Shown here: positions 10,503 through 22,482 of the stretch, piece by piece
Layout: each line of letters starts with the position of its first letter
How positions within the stretch are numbered: the stretch's first letter is position 1
Source: Casuarina equisetifolia
Lineage: Eukaryota > Streptophyta > Magnoliopsida > Fagales > Casuarinaceae
Length of the DNA: 64,000 bases
NCBI GenBank assembly: GCA_028551475.1
Contig: CM052357.1
Span: 2,728,001 to 2,792,000 of the forward strand
Direction: 5' to 3'
Made by a program: the position numbers and the translations under genes
The notes under the pieces: generated by a model
What the model saw: only the letters and a program-made list of their open reading frames with translations
Database searches by the model: none
Told to the model about the DNA's origin: nothing

Positions 10503-13123
10503 AACAACATTAGATAAACGATGTAGATAACATTTTGACCGGGCATCAAAGTTGTCTTGTATATTCATCTGGAATGAGAGGCCTTGATGGATCAAATATG
10601 CAAATTTACTTTGATTCTTTATCTCCAGCTTCGTTTTCTGAATATGCAGAACGTAGGTTGGGAGCAGAGAAAAAGCATGAAAGATGATTATGTGATGGCA
10701 ATATTCAAGAATACTTTCAAGAGAAAACTCAAGAAAACAATTTGGAAGACCCTAAATTAGACGTATACATAAGCTTTCTATAAACTCAGATGATATGTAT
10801 CAAAACTTATATACGGCAGTATCATAAGTATCAAAATTAATAAGGTGCACTTGTTGAACCCGATGCTAGAGTTGGACAAACTAAGTTTCCACGCGAGTAA
10901 TCCAAGAATCATTCAAAAATTACAACTCAATTCAATTTCCCCAACCAGAAGTTTCTTTCATCTTCAAGCAACACTTCTTGGTGTTATGAATCTCCCATCT
11001 TTTCGGCAAAAAAGAAATTAAATTCTAAAAAAATTTAAGCAATTCTTTTCGGCAAAACTTAAAGCAAACACAATTCGTAGATGATAATTGACAGTCTTCA
11101 TGACCAGTTACTGGATTATCTTTCCGTATACAAGATGAAATCTGGAGGCACCTCTGCTTTCACACTACAACCCACCTGCGTCCAATACAGTGAGAGTGAA
11201 CACAGTGAACCAGGCTGGGTACGATATTGCAGACGACACGACAAACTGCTACCAACACATTGAAGCGATGGAACACAGCGACTCGTACCATTTTTATTAT
11301 CATTTTTAAAGCTTGATTGGTGGGCTACTGAGTTTTAGCTGGGCGAAATCCATTTCCCAAAATCCAGATCAATTAGTTTATTCCAAATGTTAACCCAGCC
11401 AAGGAATAACTGACTTGAGTCTTAAGATTAGAAAAATTGACCAGAGAGGATGATCGAATCAACGTTACATCATAACTCTCACAAATATATTTTTTACTGT
11501 GATTGAGTTTATTATGGGGTGTCTTAAAAAGACTTTGAATTACATAACATTTCAACACATTTTATACATCGCTGCGCATCCCCGCCAGCCCAAACAAATA
11601 CACTTCAAGAATTTTCTTTTAAAATTAGAGAAACTCCCATGACAACTTGTTTCCACTAAGGTTATTTCAATCTCTAGACTCAGCTTAACGTATTTCAGCA
11701 ATATTTACTACAGAATCACTCAAAATTACCTAGAATTCTTAAATGAAACCTAATCTACAGATTTTATTTCAATCTCTAGACAGTGGCAGATTCCAAAAGA
11801 AATTCAAGTGCAACCTAAGAACTAAACTATACCTTGGAAAGCCAGCAGGTACAAACACTAGAGAAATGAAAGCCATAGGTTGACTCCACCTTATAGCTTC
11901 GATGCAATATAGAAAATAAACCCATGAACATGTTCCTTGCTAAAGGCAATGACGACAGGAATGCATACGCAAGCAGTAGGCAAAACTGGATTAAGCTCGC
12001 AGGCTTTATGCATACTTACAATTACCAAAATGATTGAGAATACAAGCGTTTTGCGCATAAACAACGGAAAAAAACAATCACAATAATTACACAAATGACT
12101 TGGGCTTGTGGACCATCACATGGGCCCCCAGGTGGCAACCCAATAATAAGTTCCGGATTACTCGAACAGGATAGCTAGTGTAAAGGCAGGGTAAGCATCT
12201 TTTGTAAACCACCTTTGAAAGATTAATCTAAAAACATGGAGGTTGGGCTTCCCCTAAACAATCCCACATTAAATAAGGATAATAGTGTCAAAGAAGTTAG
12301 TACTATCAAAGAAATAACTTATTAAATAGATAACATGATTCTCTTTTACAGATTCATAAGTTAAATACTTGAGCATTCCATTATTCAAAGGGCAAAGTCG
12401 CATTCATTGCTTTGATGAGATGGTAGATACTATAGCTAATAGAGTGTAAAATTAAAAAGCAAAATTTTTATCACAAGAGGACAAATTAAAATTGATCAAA
12501 AGTGTTCTCTCCTCTTTTTTTCCTTTTGTTTTTTTTTAATTATACTAGTTAAGGATTATTAAGAACAAAAGTCTTATAAATAAAAAAAAAATTATTGAGT
12601 AACATTTAAAAATACATTTTTGTTCAACCTTATATCGTATGAGAGTTGAGTTGATCAATTTTGACTCTTACTCAATTTTAAGTTGTTGAAGTATGTTTAG
12701 ATTACAAAAGCGTATTAAGGATAAAAATCTCAGAAAGAAAAAAATAATTTTTAGATAAGATTTAAATATAGATTTGTTTTTTCAACTAATGTGTTGGTTT
12801 TTGAATTAGGTTTTGTACCTAATTATAAGTGTTTGACAACCAAGTGTCAGAGAAAAACAAAAGAATATAAACAATACAAAAGTGAAAGATTAGAAACAAA
12901 TTAAAGGTACACATGAGATGAACAAAAAAAAAAGAAATTACATTTAACTAATAAATTTAACTTTATTTTTCATAGATACAGTGATTGCTATTATATTAAG
13001 ATATATTTTTGTACTTTTTTTACTTTCATATCTATTAATACAATTTATCTTTCTACCAAAAATAAATAAATAAATTCAATTTTGTGTAACAAGAACATTC
13101 TGTAGCCTGAAAATTCCTTTATT
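10503..13123. repeat. Duplicated 2OGD block, upstream half, copy 1
   Basis: Collinear with 52,931-55,383. Differences include about 135 bp near 11,353-11,487 present only here. It contains a 96-bp piece of a WD40 gene 3' end (10,902-10,997), a piece resembling DNA in the 5' part of the ALIS relic (about 11,679-11,755, compare 50,001-50,080), a motif block around 11,030-11,280 also seen at 24,200-24,370, and a small frame at 11,891-12,094 (-) conserved in the other copy. No complete gene was recognised. Confidence 0.8.
10902..10997 (-). repeat. Copied 3' end of WD40 (PAK1IP1-like) gene
   Basis: Aligns without gaps to 44,027-44,122, which covers the last codons, stop and start of the 3' UTR of the PAK1IP1-like gene on the minus strand. 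The same 96 bp is at 53,298-53,393. No further coding sequence of that gene accompanies it. Confidence 0.75.
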
Positions 13124-13136
13124 CATATTTATATAT
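13124..13136 (+). promoter_or_regulatory. TATA box of 2OGD copy 1
   Basis: 'catatttatatat' about 110 bp upstream of the ATG at 13,246, identical in context to the box of the intact copy at 55,381-55,393. Confidence 0.6.
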
Positions 13137-13245
13137 CGGGTGGAAACTGTCTCGAGCTCAGACTGGGCCCCCGTGCTCCCCTTGAGCCTTGCTTATAGAG
13201 AGAAAGAAAGAGAGAGTTTGTTGTGCTTTGACATTCTCTTTGATC

Positions 13246-15270
13246 ATGGAGCAAGAGCTCATAAAGCTGTGAAGGTCTCTCCCTGTGCCTTCTGTTAAAG
13301 AGCTCGCAAAGGAGCGATTGACCAAGCTTCCACCAAGATATGTGCTGCGGATCAAGATGCTCCAGTCATATCCCCTACTTCCTCTCAGCCTCAGATCATC
13401 CCCATTATCGACTTCCAAAGGCTATTTTCTGAGGATTTCGAGGACTCGGAGCTAGAGAAGTTACACGATACTTGCAAAGAATGGGGTTTCTTTCAGGTAA
13501 ACGCACGCCTAGTTACTTCCATCTATGTAGTTTCTCTCTTTACCCCTTGTTCTTGGGGTTTTCTGTTCTTAGCCAAAGGTCGAGATGGTTTCCTTAGCAA
13601 ATCGTATCACTGCAAAATTTATGGGAAGAGCTATAAACATGTACACCAGGGACAAAACTTTTATCTAGAGTTAACATGCTTTTCGAAAATTAAAAATATC
13701 TTTATTTTTATGTCGCAATAGAATTTTCCAAAGAGTAAAAGCACATCATTCCATAACAAATTCTTCCTTTTTTCTCCCTTATATTACTTCACATATGCAA
13801 TTTCCATTTCAAATTTTACTTACCATGGAATAAATAAAAGGTCAATGAAATGAAATCGGTTTATTGTTTCTAGGAACAATTTTATGCCATAAATTTAAAG
13901 GACTAACATTTTCATGTTAATCCATGCTATAAAGGGAAACAAGAGGAATTGCCTTTTCCCAATGTTACTGCTAAAACATGGAATGATATTACAGCTAATT
14001 AATCATGGGGTGAGCACTTCTTTTCTGGGGAAGGTGAAATCAGGCGTTTAAGAGCTTTTTGATCTGCCAATGGAAGAGAAGAAGAAGCTTTGCCAACAAG
14101 CCGGAGATTCGAGGGATTTGGTCAAGCCTTCGTTGTGTCCGAAGACCAGAAGCTAGATTGGGGAGACATGTTCTTCCTCGTCACACTTCCAACCTGTTTG
14201 AGGAAGCCTCACTTGTTTCCCAAGCTCCCTCCTTTATTCAGGTCTTCTCTCTTTCTCGCTCTCTCTCCAGCAGATCACACTGGAGAATATTTATCAAATA
14301 GCCTGCGCTTAACTTTAATGTTCTTTACTTATCATGCTTGCGAAATAACAAATCCATCTTATCCATTTCTTTGCCTGCAGAGATACCTTGGAAGCGTACT
14401 CTGCTGAATTAAAAGCTGTTGCCATGAAAATGCTTAACCTCATGGCAAAATCTCTCAGAATGGAGGCTACTGATATGGAGGAGCTATTCGAAGAAGGATG
14501 GCAAGCAATGAGGATGAACTATTATCCTCCATGTCCGCAACCAGAGCTTGCAATTGGCCTCGTTCCCCATTCTGATGTTGTTGGCCTGACAATCCTCCTA
14601 CAAGTCAATGAAATGGAGGGTCTCGAGATAAACAAAAAGGGGATGTGGATACCTATCAACCCCCTACCAAATGCTTTCCTCGTCAACATTGGAGATTTTC
14701 TCGAGGTAGGTGGTCCATTTGAACAACGTTAGAATCCCTCTTCAGATCTTTTCGCTGACTTTTGTGCATATGTCTCATCCTTGCGATAGAGCTTGGAAAT
14801 AAAAGTTTTTAGCTGTCAAGTTAAGGATAAGAGTGACGATGAATCATGTCCACAACTTTCATGCATCTGCAAATTCATGAAATATCGTTTTCTTTTCACC
14901 TGAGAAGCCTTTTGTCCTCTTGCATGAGAAAATAGTTAGGAGACAAACAAATAAATAGAATATCTAGTCTGATTACTCTTTGGTTTACTGTATGAGTTCT
15001 CAGATCCTGACAAATGGTATATACCATAGCATTGAGCATCGAGCGACAGTTAACTCCAAGAAGGAAAGACTATCGATCACCACATTTTACAACCCAAAGA
15101 TGGCTGGGGATATAGGACCGGCTCCGAGCCTTGTTACAAAAGAGACACCAGAATTATTCAGAAAAGTAAGTGTTGCAGATTACTACAGGGGTTATTTTTC
15201 ACGCGAACTAAATGGGAAATCGCATATCAATGTCGAAAGGATCCAAGATGAGGAAAAGAAAAGCTTTTAG
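13246..15270 (+). pseudogene. 2OG-Fe(II) dioxygenase, SRG1-like, dead copy
   Basis: Paralogue of the intact gene at 55,503-57,494 with the same four-exon plan: 13,246-13,496, 13,995-14,241, 14,381-14,705 and 15,004-15,270. Lesions by comparison: codon 9 is TGA (GGA in the intact copy); a 1-bp loss occurs near 13,343 (GTGCTGCGG against GTGCGGCAGG) and another near 14,106; codon CAA became TAA in exon 2 near 14,048. Exons 3 and 4 remain open and keep the iron ligands HSD and H and the 2OG motif RLS. Its exon 4 extends seven codons beyond the stop of the intact copy, ending EEKKSF. Splice dinucleotides are preserved. TATA and upstream DNA are intact, so it may still be transcribed, but no full enzyme can result. 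Confidence 0.92.
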
Positions 15271-15553
15271 ATCATATGGACGAATTATGATTATTGCTAT
15301 TGCTTTTCATAAATAACAGTCCACAAGTTTGTCAAGACCTGTAAACGTGCGTTACCAGAACAATGAGCAATCCGAGGAGCTTAAAAAGTGACTTAAGTTA
15401 ATTGCAAAGTCCACATTATGTCAATGATTCAGTCCAATATTTATCTTGACAATTGTATGTAGGATAAAATTCTCACATTAAAAGATAAGATCTTTGAAGT
15501 ATAGGTTATTGTAAAGAATGTATTCTTAATCTATAAGCTATAGCTTTTGTGTT
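15271..15553. repeat. 2OGD block 3' flank, copy 1
   Basis: Aligns with 57,495-57,796 and includes the 3' UTR region. The paralogy ends at about 15,553, after 'atagcttttgtgtt', fixing the right border of the duplicated block. Confidence 0.75.
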
Positions 15554-15639
15554 AGAAGTCTAAAATTACAATAATTACGAAAATATAAAAGTTAGAAGCT
15601 TTCAAATCTCACTCAAAATAATATTTTCATGTGAGAATT

Positions 15640-15965
15640 TTATATTTTGAAACAAGTATATTTGTTGTTTTTGTGGTTAACTTCTATTCTACTATATTTA
15701 TCACCAAATTCTTTACTTCTACCAGAAAATCGTGCAAGAAGGATTGAAGTAAGACGACAAAACAGATCGTGTATTGTTCAATTTCTGCCATTTTTTACTA
15801 ATCTTTTAGAGACCTTCGTTTCCGACGGTGCATGACATGAGCTAGCACCTTGTCATTTAGTTACAATTTTATGACACCCTAACTTGCGAGTTCTATTTTT
15901 AAGAATAACATCCGCAATATATATCGGAGGTACGAGCACACGCTTCTACGGTTTTGAGAACAGAA
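15640..15965. repeat. Dispersed repeat H, copy 1
   Basis: Matches 34,310-34,620, and in part 42,880-42,985. Landmarks are 'tcttacttctaccagaa', 'gtgcaagaaggattgaag', 'ttttactaatcttttagag' and 'gacaccctaacttgcgag'. Protein frames differ among copies. Unidentified; possibly the 3' region of a lost gene. Confidence 0.65.
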
Positions 15966-17663
15966 GCAAGGGATTAGAACATGGTTCCCTTCACCACCTA
16001 TGTTGGATTTTAACAATCTTCTTCTCCGACAATCCTACTTTTGCATGAACATTTAAGCACGAGCTCATGCATGATTTCATACAACTGGAGGTTATCTGAC
16101 ATAATGAAGGTGTCTATGGACATGTTGATATATCCATAGGGGTGAATCGTGATCTGGGCTTATAATGTCGGGTTATTGACAGGTTCAATTTTTAAATTCA
16201 TTATGTGGGACCATTAGCTGAAAAAATTCTTAACTACAAAATCAGTGAGCTGATGCCTTCCATGTGGACAACAGTTTGATGTATTTGCTAAGCATTGAGT
16301 AATTTCTCGTTCCGTGTATGCACAAGGCCTAGGAACTAAACTTCTACAGGAAAAAGTGACCTCTCTCTCCCGTTCTCCCATCTTCGTTCTAGTTTTTAGA
16401 TTATTTAAGAAATCTTTCCATGTGCCATTCTATGAAACATGATCCAAATGATACAATTTAGTGTGTGAGGACTTCCACGCTGTCGAGTTCTACCAAAGTT
16501 AGGCTGTCTAGTTTTCAGTGTGTTTGTTTTCTTTATTGTTTGACAACTTGGTACGCACTTTGAAACTTAAATTACTTTCTATATCATCATTTGCCCATGG
16601 TGCTTTGTAGGTTTCAGTTGCTCAATTAATAAGTTCCTACAACATCTACAACACTTTCAACTACTTAGAATTTAAAATTCTGTTTTCTTTGGTCATTTGG
16701 TGGTTTAATTTGTAGCTTTGAGCAATATGACGAATTGTCATTTGACAGTTATTTATAGAGTTGCGTGCTTTTCACATGCTTTTCAAAACATTAGGTTTTG
16801 TGTTTCCTCCCTTATATGCCTTCTGTATAAAAGTGTCATAGTTATTCGGATGTCTCCTGGTTTATGGACTCTTTGAGACATCTAATTGAGATTGCCAATC
16901 TATAGATCATTATCAGCTGGTTCAAATATCGCAAGTCCACTAATTTCATACGCTCATTCATAATTTGAGCAAGAAGCAAAAACTAAAACCAATTTTTGTA
17001 TAGCTTTAACGGAATTTTGCCACTGCATAAGAATTTATAAAGTGCACCAAAAATGAAAAGATTATGCTGGCAAGAACAACATTTTAAAGAGAGCTTCAAA
17101 CAAAAATTGGAGTCGAGAGAAAATAAGGTCATTTTGCTCGACACTAAAGTATATAACGGCAATAGAACTTTGCAAGTTAGCTTCTCTTTTGTAGTATGTT
17201 TTCATTATCTTCTTCAAGTTATCGTCTTGTCTACGGTATGAATAACTATAATTCTTCACTTGATTTAGACATTTCTAGACATCTTTTACATCAAGGCTTT
17301 CTTAACACAAGACCAAATTTAAGTTAATTGGTTATCAAATACTTTTAGATGCAAGATTATATGACATTTGGAAGGACTTCATATAGAAAACTAAGCTTTT
17401 CCTCATGGAACTATGAGAGTTTCCATCATCTAAAGACAAAAATACAGGACAACATTATGTAGACTTATAACAGCCTTAGTGACAATATCAAATAGAAAAA
17501 GGAAGAAGTCTAATAAAAGAACAAATTCAACATGAGTAATGGTAATAAAATCAACAACCTTAGAAATATTTTATCACTTAACACATTTATTAAAGAAAAA
17601 CACTACTTTGAAATACAAATAGATGCCATAAGAACATTCTTCCACTATGGAACTAACTATTGT
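15966..17663. other. Intergenic, RLP1 3' flank on the right
   Basis: No gene recognised in 15,966-17,230. From about 17,230 the sequence matches the 3' flanks of the other RLP remnants (27,200-27,733, 32,180-32,775, 51,800-52,320), including 'aagaccaaatttaagttaa' and 'tgattctatatatctatcc'. Confidence 0.6.
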
Positions 17664-20045
17664 TTACGAATACTTAAGAAACATTACAAGGCATGATTCT
17701 ATATATCTATCCACACACCTAAAATAGGCTAGCCTCCAATTCTTGTTGAAGATTAGGATCCCAAAAAGGACCCAAAATCCAAATGCATAAGAGACAATAA
17801 TAAATGCATAAAATAATAAAGGATTATCAATCATTCTAGTCTCCTCATTTTCATCCTTGTCTTGTTCTTTATGTTCATCATCAAGGCCATTTGTCACTGA
17901 ACAATTTCTTGTAAAAGGTTCTCCACAAAGTCCTAGATTGCCATCATAGCACTGCTTCTCGAAAGTTGAGAATTGTCGCTCAAATGGAATTCTTCCTGAA
18001 AGATTGTTATAGGCAACACTAAATGTTGATAGAGAAGTGAGCTCAACCAACTCAAATGGAATTTTCCCACTCAACATGTTATGAGAAAGATCCAAACTCT
18101 CCATCTTTTTCAAGTTTTTGAAAGAATCTGGGAATGGACCAGTAAGAAAATTATTTTACAAGTTCATGGAAAAAAGCTGTGATAGTTCTCCTAGTTCAAA
18201 AGGGATATTGCCTATAAATTGGTTAGATGACAAGTCAAGTGCAGTAACCATTTTGAGTGAGATACCTTTGTAAGTATATAACATATGTTTTATTCGCAAA
18301 GGCATTCCAATGCAAGTAAAGAAATAATGAATAGCAACCATATGGTCATTGAGAACATGAAAGTAGCTACTATAAGGTGAAATCTTCTTCCAAAATGTGA
18401 TGTTATCAAGACAATTAGGAATAGCTCCTGAAATATGATTATTGGATGTATCAAAAACTTTCAACTTTTCCATTTGACATATTCTTTGGAGTAAGTGCCC
18501 TTCTAAGTGATTTCCACTCAAAAGAACTACAACCAAGTTTGGATGATCATACAACCACTTTGGAATATTTCCTAATAATTGATTATTTTGAACTTCAAGG
18601 ACTTCCAAATATAGGCTATTTGATGTCAAGGGTGAGATGATTCCTTGAAAGTGATTATTACTAAGTTGTAAACAGTGCAACCATGCCATGTTGGAGCCTT
18701 TTGGGAGCATTTCTCCTCGCAATTTGTTGTTTGATAGATTTAGACATTCTATTAGGGTGCCACCTCTTGTCAAACTTTTTGGTATTGTCCCTTCAAACAT
18801 GTTTTTAAAAAGGTCTAGAACAGAAAAGGACAAATTACCAAAGGACTGGGGGATAATGCCTTCTAAGCCATTCATTGACATGTTAACAAAAAATAAATTT
18901 GGAAGAAAATGCCCAATATTATCTGGAAGGGGACCACTAATATGATTATCGGATATGTCCAATGCTTCAAGCAACAAAGTATGGTTGGCAATGCAATCAA
19001 CAAAAGAGCCATTAATTTTGTTGCTTTGCAAGAACAAATATTGAAGACTAGTGTTGCTCAGAAACGAACAAGGAATGCATGCCTCTATTGAGTTATAAGA
19101 TAAATCTAGCTTTTGCAAAGGAAACTTAGGTGGAGATAAAGCTTGGGAAACCATGACCAACCCTCCAACCCAGATTCAATTCACTAGATACAAAGAACTC
19201 AATTGAAAGGTTGGGACCCATGAGGAAGGCTCAATTTCAACTTCTAAATTAAAGTTGTTTGAAAGATCAATGGTGTCAAGACTTAAAGCATTGGTAAAAC
19301 TAGAAAATGATAATACCGCCTCAAGTTGATTGTCTGAGACATCAAATGTAGCAATCTTACTTTGGTTGGAGAATATCGAAGAAGGCACATTACCACGAAG
19401 GTGATTCCCACGTAGGAAAAGAACTTCTAAGTTTTCAATCATCCCAAGACAAGGGGGAATATGACCATCCAATGTAGTATTACGAAGATCCAATTCTCTT
19501 AAATAATTTAATCGCTTTAATTTACAAAAAGCTGCAAAAGAATAAATTGGATCAATGAGTCTTGTAATAACATAGTAAATAAAACTCATACAAATGGTCA
19601 AATATTCTAGAATACCAACAAAACCTACAATATAGCAAAACATAGATGAAAAAATATTATTTATTTCAAATCAATAAAGGATCTAGTAAGAGTTCTCACG
19701 ATGAAGCCCTCCTCCAATTTTCATGTTTTCAAGATGCAGTACTTCTAGCTTATCAAACAAGGCGAACAAGGTGGCGTTTGGATACCAGGTACTTGATGAT
19801 GTCCACCTGCTACCCTCCAAATAGATTTCGGTGATTACTCCAGGAGTATCGTGGCAATAAATTCCTTTGACTTCACAACAGCTCTTTTCATCCCAGCCCC
19901 AGAAGGCAAAACCATCAGTGGAGTTTCTGATTTCCAGGAGAGCTCTCTTCTGTTCTTCGCTGCATCCTTCACCATAAAGTAAAGGAGAAAAAGTGCTGAT
20001 GGTCACCCAAAGCAAAATGAGACTCGTAGCAAAACGAGAAGCCAT
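17664..20045 (-). pseudogene. LRR receptor-like protein 1 (near-complete, interrupted)
   Basis: A cell-surface LRR receptor lacking a kinase domain. Exon 1 (20,045-19,700) encodes a signal peptide starting MASRFATSLILLWV, then an LRRNT cap with 'CSEEQKRALLEIRNS' and a CC pair. A 168-bp intron (GT at 19,699, AG at 19,532) precedes exon 2, which encodes LRRs, an island region around 18,260-18,420, the last LRRs, 'YDGNLGLCGEP', an acidic juxtamembrane stretch, one transmembrane helix ('FYAFIIVSYAFGFWVLFGI') and a short basic tail. Start chosen by alignment with the other copies. Lesions: a TGA with local frameshift near 19,160-19,178 and an in-frame TAA at 18,156-18,158 where relatives have TCA. 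These are few, so this is the youngest pseudogene of the group; an assembly or sequencing error is possible. Confidence 0.88.
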
Positions 20046-20480
20046 TCCCAAAGCAGCCACAAATTCTCTTGCTTGGAAGCTATAGAAACGAATGGTTTTA
20101 CATCTTAAAAGATGTGAGTATATGTAATTATGAGTTGCTTCTAGAAAGCTAAAACGTAAACATGACAGTCATTTCCATTTTAACACGACAATTGAGAACA
20201 AGTTGCTATGTATAATTAAAATACAAGAAAGTATTGAATAGTCGAGGCATAAACAGAGTGGTAATGCAGAAAGTACTGACATGCAGACAGGTGTTCAAGG
20301 ACGGGCAAATAAAATAGAGCAACGTCTGACAAACGTGTCAATTCGTGTTTTACAGAAAACAAGCATTGCTGTTTTTGTCGCCATTCCCACTGGTCGAAAG
20401 CAACCCCGAAAGCCATAAGAAATGTCATTCTGTAGACTCTCACGAAATTTCCTCTGGTGGGCTACTTGTTCAAAGTCTCC
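20046..20480 (-). promoter_or_regulatory. RLP1 5' flank
   Basis: Homologous to the flanks at 30,089-30,300, 63,055-63,250, 21,081-21,290 and 42,990-43,200, with 'gaagctatagaaacgaatgg' just upstream of the start. A 16-bp palindrome lies at 20,100-20,115. A piece of repeat J follows at 20,320-20,470. Confidence 0.6.
20100..20115. promoter_or_regulatory. 16-bp palindrome in RLP1 leader or promoter
   Basis: 'acatcttaaaagatgt' is the same element with the outermost pair changed from G-C to A-T on both arms, so symmetry is kept. Confidence 0.45.
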
Positions 20481-20720
20481 GTTCATCCCGCTTCACGGAC
20501 CTTGGAAGATTTGCAGGAGTTTGATCGGGCCTTGAAAAGGTTTGAACGTCTCTTCGGGTGCAGGTTAATTCTAGGAAGGAAACATCCTGGGAAGTTGTTC
20601 GAGAACAGGGCCGACAAGTAATGACAGAAGCTGTTCCCGGAAAGTTGTTCGAGAACGAGTCTTTGAGACCCAAGTGTCCCTCACGGTTGTGAAGCCAAGA
20701 GATTTTGACTAGAAAGAGTT
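20481..20720. other. GC-rich island with direct repeat, unidentified
   Basis: More GC-rich than its neighbours. It contains 'aagttgttcgagaac' twice, near 20,583 and 20,642, about 60 bp apart. Short open frames on both strands show no recognisable domain. Possibly a scrap of a coding exon. Confidence 0.4.
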
Positions 20721-21014
20721 GGTGTGCATGCTGAAAATTAAAGAGAAGACTCTGATTTGATCATAGTGTTTTGTTTAAGAAATTTGGAGCTAAGTAAAAT
20801 TATATGTAAACCTTTCATATCATAGAAGGTAAGATAAATTTTGACAATTTGATAAGGAGATGAGTAAATCCCTCATATTGATCAGGATAAAAGCAAATAT
20901 GGTAACATGATTAATGGGGTTTTTCTCAAGTAAACTTAAATTTGAGACTTTAGATAGAACCTACATATGTTGTATCATTTAATAAGCAATGAAAGAGAGA
21001 ACTATTCGGAAAAA
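20721..21014. other. AT-rich spacer
   Basis: No gene, repeat or structured element recognised. Confidence 0.5.
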
Positions 21015-21470
21015 AAAAAAAATGATGATGGTCACCCAAAGAAAAATGACACTCGCAGCAAAACGAGTATTCATTCTTGAAGACATCCTCAAAGGCAGCC
21101 ACAAACTCTCTTGCTGGGGAAGCTATAGAGACGAATGGTTTTGCATCTTGAGATATGCATACATATATAATTGTGAGTTGCTTTTAAAAAGCTACGACGG
21201 AAACATGCCCATCATTTCCACTTTGACACGGCAATTGAGAGCAAGTTGCTGTGTTTTCCAAAAAGTCTTCCAAATTTGTTCAATTTGACCAGCTAAATTT
21301 AGAAAAGGAAGACCCGTTATTTTCAAGCTATTTCTACGCGGTCCCAACAAACGTTTTTTGGAATTCTAAACAAAGAACCGTCCGTATCACAATGCTTTGA
21401 TGAAGATGTTTTCGCTAGCAGCAAAATTATCTTTTGATTATTGTTTTTAGAAAGCTAATACATTGATGGG
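21015..21470 (-). pseudogene. RLP signal-peptide scrap with 5' flank
   Basis: 21,023-21,075 on the minus strand still encodes the RLP signal-peptide core (equivalent of 'FATSVILLWVTII'), with the usual 5' flank upstream to about 21,470, including 'gaagctatagagacgaatgg' and a TATA-like 'catatataattg' near 21,160. Nothing after the signal peptide remains; the coding side is replaced by an A-run and unrelated DNA. Confidence 0.7.
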
Positions 21471-21539
21471 GTGAACGATGGAGAAACTTTTTGTCTTCTT
21501 CATGGCTTAGTTTCTTGGCGAAACCCAAGCTTTCCGAGC

Positions 21540-21830
21540 AAAGCATAGCCGCCTTCACAAGAGAACGCTTCGAAGAATGAAGAGACTTCAAAATTTTGAA
21601 GTTGAAAATGGGATCAATGCAATGCAAAAAGATCAACTTACGGTCCAAGAGATTTTTCATGAAAAAGAATCGACATATACTATCATGTTTGAAAAATGGA
21701 TGGGTAGTAAGTATAACGTTAGGTCCCGTTATAATTCAAAGTTTAAGTCTGCCGAGTTTCTATTATATTAAAAAATCCAAATCCCTAAGCAATGATCTCG
21801 TCTCATGTAACTAAAACGACCTGCAACCTG
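21540..21830. repeat. Dispersed repeat K, copy 1
   Basis: Matches 23,580-23,860, 43,340-43,500 and 50,640-50,790. Landmarks are 'gggatcaatgc' or similar, 'ctatcatgtttgaaaa', 'aagtctgccgag' or 'aagtccgctgag', and 'tctactggatagaaaattc' in most copies. Frames are not conserved, so no protein is proposed. Confidence 0.6.
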
Positions 21831-22249
21831 CAATGGTCGACAACAAGTTAGACGCAACCTGTAAGTTTACTTGTGTTGACCAAGTGTGTAGTGGTAGTGT
21901 GAAAGCATATATGCATTTCATGGTTCCGCCAATACAGATAACACGGCAAATTGATAACGCTGAGTAATAATTATAAATGATTAAATTAAATCACAAATAT
22001 CATATTCGAACTTGATTTTAATATCAATTATTAAAGAAATAAGCTAAACAATATATCAAACTAAAATTTATCAGCAAAATATAAATAATTTGACAGAACC
22101 CATATTTCTAACAATTTATACTGCCACTTCAACGAACCGTCTTAAAATTTTCACAATCAATTAGTGCATGATACATGTCAACTACTCACAAACCATCCAT
22201 TATTAATTGTATAATTAAAGCAACCATCAAACATAGCAATTAGTGTATA

Positions 22250-22460
22250 CTCGTGAGAGCAATAAGAAATAGGAATGGAACCTCGCAGCGACCACGTCTT
22301 GAAGGACGGGCAGACTGGATTTTAAGTTTGTCGTCAAAAACGAAGCTTTACCAAGAAGCTTCCTCAAAATTTCCATTGCTCTGCTTTGCATGGAAAGTCT
22401 GGGTTCCGCGAAGACCCTAAGCAATGAGGCAGACAAAAAGGTGTCTCAGTCTTCCCTAGT
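22250..22460 (-). repeat. GC-rich repeat, inverted copy
   Basis: The reverse complement carries 'cacctttttgtctgc', 'cccagactttccatgcaaag', 'gaggaagcttctt' and 'cgtccttcaag', the same landmarks as 24,520-24,680, 30,840-31,010 and 33,090-33,300. Confidence 0.6.
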
Positions 22461-22482
22461 AAACAAAGCTTCGCAACCTTTA

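Noticed and set aside
10503-10800. Possible protein end ('SFSEYAERRLGAEKKHER' in one frame)
   Set aside because: The frame is closed in the paralogous block, no family was recognised, and other frames are equally plausible.
11891-12094. Small minus-strand frame (67 codons) conserved at 54,156-54,359
   Set aside because: It lies in the recently duplicated block, so similarity is expected. The differences I saw in the protein are replacements, not silent changes, and no family is recognised.
13158-13418. Minus-strand open frame (also 55,386-55,673)
   Set aside because: Antisense of 2OGD exon 1; the frame reflects the coding strand.
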